From the NCBI GenBank assembly GCA_020634245.1, contig JACKCC010000006.1, positions 62,001 to 126,000 on the forward strand: a stretch of 64,000 nt of DNA. Reading direction: 5' to 3'. Shown here in pieces: positions 25,323 through 33,648 of this stretch. The notes beneath the pieces are model-generated. The model had not been told where the DNA came from. It was given only the letters and a program-made list of their open reading frames with translations, and did not search any database. The DNA is from Ardenticatenaceae bacterium. Its GTDB lineage: Bacteria; Chloroflexota; Anaerolineae; Promineifilales; Promineifilaceae. The first letter of the stretch is position 1; each line of letters starts with the position of its first letter. The position numbers were made by a program, and so were the translations under genes.

Positions 25323-25547
25323 CCCTGAACTCTGGCCCAAAGCGCTGAAAGATCGGGCAACGGCCGTACGCGCCGCATTACTGGCGCTGGCCGGCCCGGC
25401 CGATTTGAACACCGTCGCCGCCGCCTTTGACGGCCGTCGCACCGCCAAACGCCTGGAAGAAATCGAGGAAATCCTGGAGATGCTGGTGCTGTTGGGGCAG
25501 GCGGATGATGTGGGAAACGGGAGGTATGCGGTAAGGTAATAACAATT

Positions 25548-26606
25548 ATGGACAAACAACAACTGGCGGCCGCCATCAAACTACATTTTACCCTCACTGA
25601 ACTGCGTCAGCTTTACTTTGATTTGAATCTGCGCTTCGAAGATATTCGTGGGGAAACTGTAACTGACAAGGCTATCGGCTTGGTTGAATTATGTTTGCGC
25701 GATAATCAAATGGATCGCCTAGTGGCGGCGCTGACAGCCGTTCGGCCGCGTGTCCCCTGGTCATGGGTTGGTATTCAGATGAGCGCGGGGCAATATGCCA
25801 TCAATTTGGATGAATTGTACGCGGCGGCGACACGAGATGCTTTATACGGTAGTTTCCATGACGCGTTACAAAAAATCGATCAAATCGGAAGCATCAACCC
25901 CTTCTATCACGGATTGGCCCGCCTTCGAGCTGACGTCGAAAGGGCAATGTCGCCTTTAGAGGTCGCCAAACCAACATATGCTGCCCCGCGTCCAAGATTT
26001 AACCCTGTTTTTGTTTGGCCGATTGTATTAATTGTAGTGGGTATTGTTTCTTGGATTGCTTTGTATGATCCGAAACCGCCTCCTAATAGCTTGAGCCAGG
26101 AACCCACTCGAACACCTATAGCCATTATTGCAAATGTCACGTCAATAATGACATCAACAAGAAAATCAGCAACACGACAAGCTACTCCAATAAAGACGCC
26201 AAGTATCCTGAACGCTTCGCCAACAAGTACGCAAACAGGTACACCAATATTCACTATTACGCCTATACCTGCAAACATACCGACAAAATATTTTGGGTTC
26301 AAGCTAACGTTCCCTCCGCCGGAAACATTTATCAGTTCAAGTGAGGCAGAACAAACATTTCATTGGCAATGGGAACGTCAATTGCAAGAAGACGAGCATT
26401 TCGAAATTCGCTTCTATCGGCCTGGCGAAACGACATATCAAGCACCTTTTGGTTGGTCTAAGGAACCCTATCGCAAAATAAACCTGAATCAATTAAGTGG
26501 TGGTGGTCATTATGAGTGGGCTGTTGTAGTAGTTAAAGGTGTAGATGGCCGATGGGAACAGGACTTAATACAAAGTGAACGTTATGAGCTATTTTGGGAA
26601 GGGTAG
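25548..26606 (+). CDS. Membrane protein with effector-associated-like (EAD1/death-like) N-terminus
   Basis: 352 residues. The N-terminal 75 residues (LTELRQLYFDLNLRFEDIRG, KAIGLVELCLRDNQMDRLVA, ALTAVRP) have the pattern of effector-associated/death-like adaptor domains that recruit partners in bacterial conflict systems. One membrane helix follows at about 152-173, then a Thr/Pro/Ser-rich spacer of about 75 residues and a C-terminal beta-sandwich (FHWQWERQLQEDEHFEIRFY, YEWAVVVVKGVDGRWE) that looks Ig/fibronectin-like. Predicted: adaptor domain inside, sandwich outside. It begins 8 bases after the restriction pseudogene. No adjoining effector gene with a matching domain is seen, so the partner is unknown. 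Assignment is by pattern only. Confidence 0.65.
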   Translation: MDKQQLAAAIKLHFTLTELRQLYFDLNLRFEDIRGETVTDKAIGLVELCLRDNQMDRLVAALTAVRPRVPWSWVGIQMSAGQYAINLDELYAAATRDALYGSFHDALQKIDQIGSINPFYHGLARLRADVERAMSPLEVAKPTYAAPRPRFNPVFVWPIVLIVVGIVSWIALYDPKPPPNSLSQEPTRTPIAIIANVTSIMTSTRKSATRQATPIKTPSILNASPTSTQTGTPIFTITPIPANIPTKYFGFKLTFPPPETFISSSEAEQTFHWQWERQLQEDEHFEIRFYRPGETTYQAPFGWSKEPYRKINLNQLSGGGHYEWAVVVVKGVDGRWEQDLIQSERYELFWEG

Positions 26607-26672
26607 CTAGCGAGGTAAAGATTGTCAGGCAGGCAATGGATATGGGGAACGGAAAGTATGCGGCGTGAGTCC

Positions 26673-26768
26673 AAGTGCCAGGCAAGGGGCGGCAAAGAGT
26701 TGGATGACCAAGATCGTTCCGCCCCTTGCCTGGCACTATGAGGGGAATCGCCCCTTGCCAGGCACTTT
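26673..26768. repeat. GTGCCAGGCA palindrome repeat plus a partial copy
   Basis: AAGTGCCAGGCAAGGGGCGG begins at 26673 and its inverse CCGCCCCTTGCCTGGCACT ends at 26737, with 27 bases between. A further half, CGCCCCTTGCCAGGCACTTT, runs to 26768 and overlaps the phoR stop, so the last phoR codons are next to repeat sequence. Confidence 0.8.
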
Positions 26769-28143
26769 AGGCGACGGGGAGGGTGAAATAAAAAGTGCTG
26801 CCCTTGCCTTCTTTGCTGATGGCCCAGATACGGCCGTTATGCGCCTGAACAATATGGCGGGCAATCGCCAGACCCAGGCCGGTTCCACCCCGGCTGCGGG
26901 TGCGCGCCCGGTCTGATTTGTAGAAACGCTCGAAGATGCGGGGTAAATCGGCGGCAGTAATACCAATCCCATGATCCTCGACAGAAAAGCGAACGGCCGT
27001 TTCCCCATCCACCAGCTCCGCCCCAACCGTAATAAAGTCGCCCGATGACGAAAACTTGATGGCATTATGCAGCAAATTGGCAATCACCTGCTGCACGCGG
27101 GCGGCATCGGCCAGAACCAGCGGCAGGCCGGATGGCAAATTGAGGACCAGTTCAATCTCACTGCGGGCAGCCTGCGGCTGGAGGCGCTCCATCGGATCAA
27201 AAAACAGGTCGGGAACGGCCGTACGCGCCAATTTCAACGGCACCTGCCCCGACTCAATACGCGACAGTTCCAGCAGTTCCTCCACCATTTGGGTCAGCGT
27301 ATCCACTTCTAATTCAGCCCGTTCCAGGAAGCGGGCGGCTGCCGGCGGGTCGTCCAGCGCGCCATCGCGCAGCGTTTCCACCACCGCCCGCAAAGAAGCC
27401 AGCGGCGTGCGCAGTTCATGCGAAATATTGCTGATAAAGTCGCGCCGAATCGTTTGCAAATGGCGGATATGGGTCAAATCTTGCAGGATAAGCAGATAGC
27501 CGCTGGCATCGTCATCCTTAAATGGCGTGATAACCGCCTGCAAAAACAAGTCAGTCCCAACTTCAACGGCCATCGACTGCTCTTGTCCTGTCTGGCGGCA
27601 GCGGTGCCACAAGTCGATGAGTTCATGATGGCGCACAGCTTCGGCAACGGAACGGCCGATGATCAGGGCTTCCTGTGTGTTCAAAATGCGGGCGGCCGCC
27701 GGATTAATCAACGTGATTTTGCCGGAAGAATCGGCAAACAACAGGCCGTCGCCCATCTGATTGAGCACCAGCGCCAGCAATTGCTGCTCCTGGGTCAGCG
27801 TTGTCAAACGCGCATCAAGCTGTTCGGCCATTTGATTGAAAGCGTGAACAAGCTGGCCCATTTCATCTGATTGGCCGGCGATGATGTGGTTATAGCGCTG
27901 GCCATCGCGGATTTGGTTGGCCAGTGCGATCAGGTCTTGCAGGGGGCGGTTGAGACGCTGTGAGAGCAAGTGCGCCAGTAGAAAAGCGAGTCCGGCCGCA
28001 ATCACGCCGGAGATCACAATGCCCTGGCGCACGCAAACCATATCGCAGCCGGAACGGCCGACGTACAGCCACATACTCACCACAATGAATAGGACAAGCA
28101 GCAAAATTGGTGCGACGATGCGCCGGCGCAGCTTCTGGTGCAT
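26767..28143 (-). CDS. phoR: Sensor histidine kinase PhoR-like
   Basis: 458 residues. Two membrane helices (about 10-28, 42-62) with a very short external loop containing two Cys (GRSGCDMVCVRQ), HAMP (about 63-115), PAS (about 125-235), HisKA with phosphoacceptor in ISNISHELRTPLASLR, and HATPase with NLLHNAIKFSS, DHGIGI and GGTGLGLAI. The short periplasmic part and PAS are typical of PhoR, which senses phosphate through Pst/PhoU. It follows phoB by 3 bases. Confidence 0.88.
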   Translation of the reverse strand: MHQKLRRRIVAPILLLVLFIVVSMWLYVGRSGCDMVCVRQGIVISGVIAAGLAFLLAHLLSQRLNRPLQDLIALANQIRDGQRYNHIIAGQSDEMGQLVHAFNQMAEQLDARLTTLTQEQQLLALVLNQMGDGLLFADSSGKITLINPAAARILNTQEALIIGRSVAEAVRHHELIDLWHRCRQTGQEQSMAVEVGTDLFLQAVITPFKDDDASGYLLILQDLTHIRHLQTIRRDFISNISHELRTPLASLRAVVETLRDGALDDPPAAARFLERAELEVDTLTQMVEELLELSRIESGQVPLKLARTAVPDLFFDPMERLQPQAARSEIELVLNLPSGLPLVLADAARVQQVIANLLHNAIKFSSSGDFITVGAELVDGETAVRFSVEDHGIGITAADLPRIFERFYKSDRARTRSRGGTGLGLAIARHIVQAHNGRIWAISKEGKGSTFYFTLPVA

Positions 28144-28146
28144 GGG

Positions 28147-28872
28147 CTACCCTTCAAACCGGTAGCCGACGCCGCGCACGGTGACGATGCGGGTTGCCTG
28201 GGCCGGATCAGGCTCGATTTTTTCGCGCAGCCAGCGCACATGAACGTCTACAGTGCGGCTGTTGCCATCGTAGGACCAGTCCCAAACGCGCTCCAGAATT
28301 AAATCGCGGGAAAGGGCGATGCCGCGATGGCGGGCCAGAAATTGCAGCAAATCAAATTCTTTGGGCTTGATGCGTAAAGGCTGACCGTCGAGACGTACTT
28401 CGCGCCGCTCCCCATCAATGACGAGATTGCCAAAGGTGAGAACGGCCGTTTGCGGCGAGGACGGCAAAGTGGTTTCACCTTGCTCGGCGGCCAGCTCTTC
28501 GCGGATGATTTCCACGCGGCGCAGCAGGGCCTTGACGCGGGCCAGCAGTTCACGCATGCTGAACGGCTTGGTGAGGTAATCGTCGGCGCCCATTTCCAGG
28601 CCGACGATTTTGTCCACTTCTTCGGCGCGGGCGGTCAGCATGAGGACGGGGGTGCTGAGTTCCTGGCGCAGGATGCGGCATACTTCGAAGCCGTCCATGC
28701 CGGGCAGCATTACGTCCAGCAGGATGAGATGGGGTTTGTTATCGCGGGCCAGTTTGAGGGCGGTACGGCCGTTATCCGTGGCCAGCACTTCGTATCCCTG
28801 CCGCTTTAAGTTGTAGACCAGGGTCTCTTGTAGGGTGATGTCGTCTTCTACTACCAGGACTGAATAGCTCAT
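28147..28872 (-). CDS. phoB: PhoB-like response regulator (OmpR family)
   Basis: 241 residues from ATG 28872, whose product starts MSYSVLVVEDD. A GTG 39 bases upstream is an alternative but would add a tail read through an ACGGCCGT palindrome. Receiver domain with VEDD, phospho-Asp in LLDVMLPGMDG and Lys in DYLTKPF; winged helix with LRIKPKEFDLLQFLARHRG and TVDVHVRWLREKIE. It should bind the TTAAC arrays before pstS and phoU. An array also lies upstream of this gene, suggesting self-control. Confidence 0.9.
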   Translation of the reverse strand: MSYSVLVVEDDITLQETLVYNLKRQGYEVLATDNGRTALKLARDNKPHLILLDVMLPGMDGFEVCRILRQELSTPVLMLTARAEEVDKIVGLEMGADDYLTKPFSMRELLARVKALLRRVEIIREELAAEQGETTLPSSPQTAVLTFGNLVIDGERREVRLDGQPLRIKPKEFDLLQFLARHRGIALSRDLILERVWDWSYDGNSRTVDVHVRWLREKIEPDPAQATRIVTVRGVGYRFEG

Positions 28873-28917
28873 GCTTCTATTGTGACTGGGTTTGAAACGG
28901 CCGTCAATCACCCCAGG

Positions 28918-28965
28918 TTAGCAACTTGTTAACAATTGGCTAAGAATTACGGCGAATTGTTAACA
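28918..28965 (-). promoter_or_regulatory. Candidate Pho box upstream of phoB
   Basis: TTAGCA 28918, TTAACA 28929 and CTAAGA 28940 are 11 bases apart; another TTAACA is at 28960. The block TGTTAACAATTGGCTAAGA differs by one base from that before pstS. No convincing -10 stands at the distance seen for pstS and phoU. Confidence 0.55.
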
Positions 28966-29015
28966 AGTGTAGCGAAGCGGTAAGTGGCAGGTACGTAACA
29001 CTTGCCACCTGACAC

Positions 29016-29384
29016 TTATTTCAGCGAGTAGCTAAACGGAAACAGCGCCACCGGAATCAGCTTGAAATGCTGTTTGGCAAAGGGAATGCCGACGATGGTG
29101 ACAGCCAAAATCAGGCCGCCGGTCAGATGGGCGATGGCAATCTCCCAGCCAAAAAGCACAATCCAGATGACATTGAAGACCATGCGGATAAAGCCATCGC
29201 CATGTTCTTCGGCGACAACGTCTTTGCCAAATGGGGCCATGGTAGCGATGCCCAGGTTGATGGACTGCATCCCAAATGGGATGCCGATGATGGTCAGGCA
29301 AAGCAGCAGCCCACCCAAAATGTAGCCCAGCCCGGCCAGAAAACCGCCAAAAATTAACCAGATAATGTTGCCAATAAAACTCAT
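29016..29384 (-). CDS. yccF: YccF-family inner membrane protein
   Basis: 122 residues made of two copies of the YccF unit: NIIWLIFGGFLAGLGYILGG with LTIIGIPFGMQSINL, and NVIWIVLFGWEIAIAHLTGG with VTIVGIPFAKQHFKL. Three to four membrane helices. GGAGG ribosome site before ATG 29384. Function of the family is unknown. Stands alone between phoB and a peptidase gene. Confidence 0.88.
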   Translation of the reverse strand: MSFIGNIIWLIFGGFLAGLGYILGGLLLCLTIIGIPFGMQSINLGIATMAPFGKDVVAEEHGDGFIRMVFNVIWIVLFGWEIAIAHLTGGLILAVTIVGIPFAKQHFKLIPVALFPFSYSLK

Positions 29385-29447
29385 AAAATCCTCCGTGAAA
29401 CGTAAACATCAATTGTAATTATTGTCCTATGATGACACTGATCTTGT

Positions 29448-31379
29448 CTAAAGGTTCTCTATGAGTACAGGTTCAATAGAGTCTGCCAGCTTGAAGCCAA
29501 ATACCTGCGAGTAAAAATATACCTCAGCTTCCATGGCCCGTTTTACGTTTTCGGCTTGACGAAAACCGTGTTGTTCGCCCGGGAAAGACAGGTAGGCCAC
29601 TGGCAGTCCTTTTGCCCGCAGTGCTTCAACCATCTTTTCTGCCTGATTAGGAGGCACAACTTTGTCCTCAAGCCCTTGTAAAATAATCATCGGGCATGAA
29701 AGTTGGTCAACGAAATGAATAGGTGATCGCTCCCAATAGAGCTTTTGCTGTTCAGGGTATGGACCAACCATCTGATCTAGGTAGCGTGATTCAAACTTGT
29801 GAGTATCTTGGGCAAGGGCTTCCAAATCACTTATTCCATAGTAGCTGGCCCCAGCCTTGAAGACGTTATGGAAGGTTAGGGCACAAAGTGTTGTGTACCC
29901 GCCAGCGCTCCCTCCGCGGATGGCTAATCTGTTTCCATCTGCCAACCCTCTTTCGACCAGATAGTGTGCACCGTTGATACAATCGACCACGTCAACAACG
30001 CCCCATTGTCCATTCAGGCGCTGGCGATAGGCACGGCCGTAACCCGTGCTGCCACCATAGTTAATATCAAGAACAGCAATGCCCCGACTTGTGAAATACT
30101 GGATGCCAGGGCGGAAATAGGTTTTTGTTGCTCCAGTTGGCCCGCCATGGCTAAAAACAACGAGCGGCGGTAATTCATCATGCGTCGCGATGAAATCAGG
30201 ATTATGAGGTGGATAATAGAAACCGTGAGATGTTTGGTCATTTTCTGTAGGAAACTCAATCGCCTCCGGTTTTGAAAAATATCGGGGATCGATGTTTAGG
30301 TCGCCGATACGAACCAACTCTTCAAACTTTCTAGTTGCCAGATTGAATTTAACGATGGCGCCATTCTTATCAAAAGAGCCGACTACAAACACGACGTGAC
30401 CGGGCAACGTTCGGAAAAAGAAAATTTCGGTATAAGGGGTTTCTATCGTTTCCAATTCGCCGGCTGTGGTATCCACAATAGCCAGATGATAGATTCCTTG
30501 CCTGGTAAAGCTGCAAACAATGCGATCAGGTGATGCAAATGTATAAGAAGATAATCCCAGGCTCCATTGAGGATATCCAAATTCGGCTTCCATTTGGACA
30601 ACAGGTTCGATATGTTCTTCTCCCCAACGATACAAATTCCACCAATCAGTGCGATCCGAGATGAAATACAATTGACCCTCGGGCGACCACTCCGGTTGGA
30701 CAATTGACTCGTTTTTACCACCTGCCACCATCTTAACCTGAGTCAAGGAACCATCGTCATTGATTGTCCCAACCCAAAGCTCCGTGCCATCCCAGGGCAT
30801 GTTGGGATGATTCCAGGTAAGCCAGGCCAGACGAGAACCATCTGGACTGAGGCGAGGCGAGGAGTAAAAATCATTGCCTGAGACAAGGATTTGGACATCA
30901 TTTTCCCTATCAAGATTAATGCTGATTAAGGTATTCACCGCTTCTTTCTCAGGATCGGTGTGATCCTCACGAACACAGATAAAACGTTTTCGGAAGCGGT
31001 CGACGATGCCATCGGCATAGCACATATTTACTTCAGGCGTGATTGGTTGAGGGGGTGCTCCAGGCGTAAAACGATACAGGCGTTGGTCGGCAAAGTTCGA
31101 AGCGTAAACTGTGCCATCAGCCACGGCTAACGCACCACCACCATATTCATGAACTAAAGTTCGGGCACTAAAAGGTGGCGATGTAATATCACTTACATGT
31201 CCGTCGGGAGTGCGGCGGACAACAATAGAGCGCCCTTGTTCGGCCGGTCGCATCTCAACCCAGTAAACATCATCACCATCTGTTTTAATTTCCATAAACC
31301 CAATTGTTTTAGAAACGATGAGTTCTGCTGTAATTGGGGATTTCCATGAACCATAAGGTGCTTCTCGTTGTTTTTCCAT
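29448..31379 (-). CDS. S9-family peptidase (prolyl oligopeptidase/acylaminoacyl-peptidase type)
   Basis: 643 residues. The N-terminal two thirds form a beta-propeller (RLSPDGSRLAWLTW, VQPEWSPEGQLYFISDR). The C-terminal alpha/beta hydrolase has VFSHGGPTG, the nucleophile in IRGGSAGGYTTLCALTF, the Asp region LEDKVVPPNQAEKM and the His in FPGEQHGFR. No signal peptide, so it is a cytoplasmic oligopeptidase. AGGAGG precedes ATG 31379. Confidence 0.93.
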   Translation of the reverse strand: MEKQREAPYGSWKSPITAELIVSKTIGFMEIKTDGDDVYWVEMRPAEQGRSIVVRRTPDGHVSDITSPPFSARTLVHEYGGGALAVADGTVYASNFADQRLYRFTPGAPPQPITPEVNMCYADGIVDRFRKRFICVREDHTDPEKEAVNTLISINLDRENDVQILVSGNDFYSSPRLSPDGSRLAWLTWNHPNMPWDGTELWVGTINDDGSLTQVKMVAGGKNESIVQPEWSPEGQLYFISDRTDWWNLYRWGEEHIEPVVQMEAEFGYPQWSLGLSSYTFASPDRIVCSFTRQGIYHLAIVDTTAGELETIETPYTEIFFFRTLPGHVVFVVGSFDKNGAIVKFNLATRKFEELVRIGDLNIDPRYFSKPEAIEFPTENDQTSHGFYYPPHNPDFIATHDELPPLVVFSHGGPTGATKTYFRPGIQYFTSRGIAVLDINYGGSTGYGRAYRQRLNGQWGVVDVVDCINGAHYLVERGLADGNRLAIRGGSAGGYTTLCALTFHNVFKAGASYYGISDLEALAQDTHKFESRYLDQMVGPYPEQQKLYWERSPIHFVDQLSCPMIILQGLEDKVVPPNQAEKMVEALRAKGLPVAYLSFPGEQHGFRQAENVKRAMEAEVYFYSQVFGFKLADSIEPVLIENL

Positions 31380-31697
31380 CTTGTTTTCCTCCTGTTCTTC
31401 CTAAGGAATGGCATCATCCTGAGTGATAACGCCATGTGTTAGCGTTTACCTCTCCGCGATTTAAAGACTCTTCCTGGCGAAAACCAGGCATGCCATTTGC
31501 AATTGGTCAACACTTTGTTTGTCATAAGAATTCTTACTGCTTGTGGCATCGAAGAGAGCTACCCAGAGCAAATCGATATTATTTACAGGGTAGTTGTAAC
31601 TTTCGGACAAAGCATCTGACAAAGCTCACATAATTGAACGTCGAATATCATCAGGTGTGTGACCAGGTCTTAAAGTTGTGTTGTGCCCAGTGGCCGT
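31380..31697. other. Gene-free stretch of 318 bases
   Basis: I see the S9 ribosome site near 31385 and no convincing gene, repeat or terminator in the rest. Confidence 0.5.
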
Positions 31698-32615
31698 TCA
31701 CACTTCAGGCAAATATTGTTTGAGCCAATCCAGAATCAAATTAGTTAAGTCTGGCTGCGCGGCAAACATCGCCGTTCCATGACCGGCGCTGTCATACATT
31801 TGCAGAACGGCTTCGCCCTGGGCTATCTCGGCCAGGGTGCGGGAAGATTCGGCAGAATACTCGTCTTCTTCGCTGGCGACGATGAAGATGGGACGGCCGC
31901 CGTATAGTTCGATGGCGTCGTCGGTGGTCACGCGGCGGTAATCCAGGCCCGGCGAAAGCAGGATGACGGTTTCGATGGCCGGTTCGTTGGCCCCGACGCG
32001 CAAGGCCAGGTTGGAACCGATACTGGCCCCGACAACGGCCGTTCTCTCTTCATCCACTTCCTCTAACCCGGAAAAATATTGCCAGACCCGCAGGATATCA
32101 TCGTCAAACATCTCCCACTTCCGCTCGCCACCGGATTCACCGTGCCCGCGCATGTCCAGCGCCAGGACGGCATACCCATCGGCCAGCAGTGCATCGGTCA
32201 GGCCGACTTGTTCCCACACCTGCCGATCGCTGCCCAACATGTGCAGCAAAAGCACACCGGGGAAAGGGGGAACGCCGCCGGGAATGGACAGGGTGGCACG
32301 GAGCGGCAGCCCATCGGCCGCTTCGATGGTGATGTTTTCGGTGGTGGGTTGGGTAACGGCCGTTTCCGGGACAAGGGTTGGTGGGGTGATGGGTTCGGCG
32401 GTGGGTTGGTTTGTTGGTTGGGGAACGGCCGTTGCCACTTCGCTCGTCGTTGGCGTGTTCGTCGGCACAACCTCCACGATTTTGGTTGCCGGTTCACTTT
32501 CTTCAGCCGCTGGAGCCGCCGGAACCGGTTCGGCTGGCTGGGCTTGATTACCCTGGCAGGCAGCTAAAGACACAATCAGCGCCAGTGCCAAAACCAGGAA
32601 ATGTTTGAATTTCAT
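31698..32615 (-). CDS. Alpha/beta hydrolase lipoprotein
   Basis: 305 residues from ATG 32615, chosen because it opens a lipoprotein signal (MKFKHFLVLALALIVSLAAC) and has AAGGA upstream. Residues 20-105 are a Pro/Thr/Val-rich linker (TNTPTTSEVATAVPQPTNQP). The hydrolase follows: LLLHMLGSDRQVW, LALDMRGHGESGG, nucleophile in VVGASIGSNLALR, Asp near IVASEEDEYS and His in YDSAGHGTAMF. An esterase or peptidase of the dienelactone-hydrolase type anchored outside the membrane; the substrate is unknown. Divergent from trpA. Confidence 0.88.
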   Translation of the reverse strand: MKFKHFLVLALALIVSLAACQGNQAQPAEPVPAAPAAEESEPATKIVEVVPTNTPTTSEVATAVPQPTNQPTAEPITPPTLVPETAVTQPTTENITIEAADGLPLRATLSIPGGVPPFPGVLLLHMLGSDRQVWEQVGLTDALLADGYAVLALDMRGHGESGGERKWEMFDDDILRVWQYFSGLEEVDEERTAVVGASIGSNLALRVGANEPAIETVILLSPGLDYRRVTTDDAIELYGGRPIFIVASEEDEYSAESSRTLAEIAQGEAVLQMYDSAGHGTAMFAAQPDLTNLILDWLKQYLPEV

Positions 32616-32688
32616 CGTCTCAATCCTTTTCTTTACAAAACAATACGATGATCTGATTATACAACGGCTAAGATAGTGGTGAGTAGGC

Positions 32689-32718
32689 TTGCTTCCATTA
32701 CCGAGATAGGGGTATAGT
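32689..32718 (+). promoter_or_regulatory. Candidate sigma70 promoter for trpA
   Basis: TTGCTT at 32689-32694 and TATAGT at 32713-32718, spacing 18. The following leader is only about 25 bases. Confidence 0.5.
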
Positions 32719-32743
32719 AACTGAAAAGTCAAGGATGGATAAG

Positions 32744-33574
32744 ATGACCCAAGAAAACGCCAGCACTGAGCGAAGTCGAAGTGGCCGTTCCCACATCGCC
32801 GCCGCCTTCGAAAGAGCACAACAAACCCAAACCGCGGCCCTGATGCCCTACTTCACCATCGGCTTTCCCGACCAGCCCACCTCGCTGGCGGTGATTGAAG
32901 CCATTGCGCCGCACAGCGATTTGCTGGAATTGGGCGTCCCCTTCAGTGATCCGTTGGCCGATGGGCCGACCATCCAGCGCAGCACGCAGATTGCATTGGA
33001 AGGGGGAACGACAACGGCCGTTTGCCTGCAAACCGTCCGCACCCTGCGCGAAAAAGGCATCACCACCCCGGTCATGCTCATGGGTTACTACAACCCGATT
33101 CTGGCCTACGGTCAGGAGCGCTACGTCGCCGATGCTGCCGCCGCCGGCGTCGATGGCTTCATCGTGCCCGACCTGCCGCCGGAAGAAGCGGCTGAACTGG
33201 AAACGTTGGCTGCTGATGCCGGATTGTCGCTCATCTACTTTTTGGCCCCCACCAGTAACCCTGAACGCATCGCCCATGTCGCCCAGCGGGCCAGTGGCTT
33301 TATCTACCTGGTCAGTCTGACCGGTGTTACCGGCGCGCGTCGCAGCTTGCAAGCCAACCTGTCCGACTTTGTTGCACGAGTTCGTGCGAAAGCCGATGTT
33401 CCGTTGGCCATTGGTTTTGGCATCGGCACGCCGGAGCAGGCTGCCAGCGTCGGCCAGATGGCCGATGGCGTCATCGTCGGCAGCGCCCTTATCAACACTG
33501 TTGATCAAGCCGCCGACAAACCGGCTGCCGCCCAACAATTTGTCCAATCACTCCAGCAAGCGTTGCAGAAGTGA
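32744..33574 (+). CDS. trpA: Tryptophan synthase alpha chain
   Basis: 276 residues from ATG 32744, which has AAGGA 8 bases upstream; an ATG at 32735 is in frame but the AAGG touches it. Catalytic Glu lies in LLELGVPFSDPLADGPTIQ, with Asp in the loop ALMPYFTIGFPDQP region, and MGYYNPILAYG and LVSLTGVTGAR are typical. It cleaves indole-glycerol phosphate to indole and glyceraldehyde 3-phosphate. trpB and other trp genes are not in the window. The N-terminal codons (ASTERSRSGRS) come from an interspersed DNA repeat, so this protein has an unusual added head. Confidence 0.95.
   Translation: MTQENASTERSRSGRSHIAAAFERAQQTQTAALMPYFTIGFPDQPTSLAVIEAIAPHSDLLELGVPFSDPLADGPTIQRSTQIALEGGTTTAVCLQTVRTLREKGITTPVMLMGYYNPILAYGQERYVADAAAAGVDGFIVPDLPPEEAAELETLAADAGLSLIYFLAPTSNPERIAHVAQRASGFIYLVSLTGVTGARRSLQANLSDFVARVRAKADVPLAIGFGIGTPEQAASVGQMADGVIVGSALINTVDQAADKPAAAQQFVQSLQQALQK
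32755..32791 (+). repeat. Interspersed CTGAGCGAAGTCGAAG repeat, copy 4 (start of trpA)
   Basis: AACGCCAGCACTGAGCGAAG then TCGAAGTGGCCGTTCCC, the closest match to copies 1 and 2, but read in a different frame (STERSRSGRS). Confidence 0.75.
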
Positions 33575-33632
33575 TTGGAGATTAGAGATTGGAGATTAAA
33601 AGCAGTCACCAGTCTCCAATCTCCAGTCTCCC
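33575..33632. repeat. Intergenic palindrome of GATTGGAGATT words
   Basis: GATTGGAGATTAGAGATTGG is followed by the inverse AGTCTCCAATCTCCAGTCTC. A half copy (GAGATTGGAAACTGGAGATT) occurs at 6934-6953. It fills the gap between trpA and the next gene. Confidence 0.7.
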
Positions 33633-33648
33633 CCAACAAGGAATAATA

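Larger units (their letters stand above)
22070..25539 (+). pseudogene. Decayed MmeI-type (type IIL) restriction-methyltransferase
   Basis: Fragments of one long protein can be read in changing frames. The N-terminal part (22070-22300) is shifted and lacks sequence. The longest open piece (ATG 22439 to 23458) has ALYSEFTRSGGNYVPFPDP, LGAHYTPRAYVERLV and the SAM motif ILDSACGSGNFLYVTLELMK. After frameshifts come QQFLGIE, NPPFIGGKYMR (NPPF motif near 23800), AFPKAADFVM, DHPWTNNVDGANVRI, RDVMVIDLFGL, SRCFDTFPFPDA, LTAKERQIHEQGL and a C-terminal tail ending at the TAA 25537-25539. Two intergenic-type repeats (24969-25045, 25291-25322) and a hairpin (22350-22378) interrupt it. It cannot make an active enzyme. 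Confidence 0.88.
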
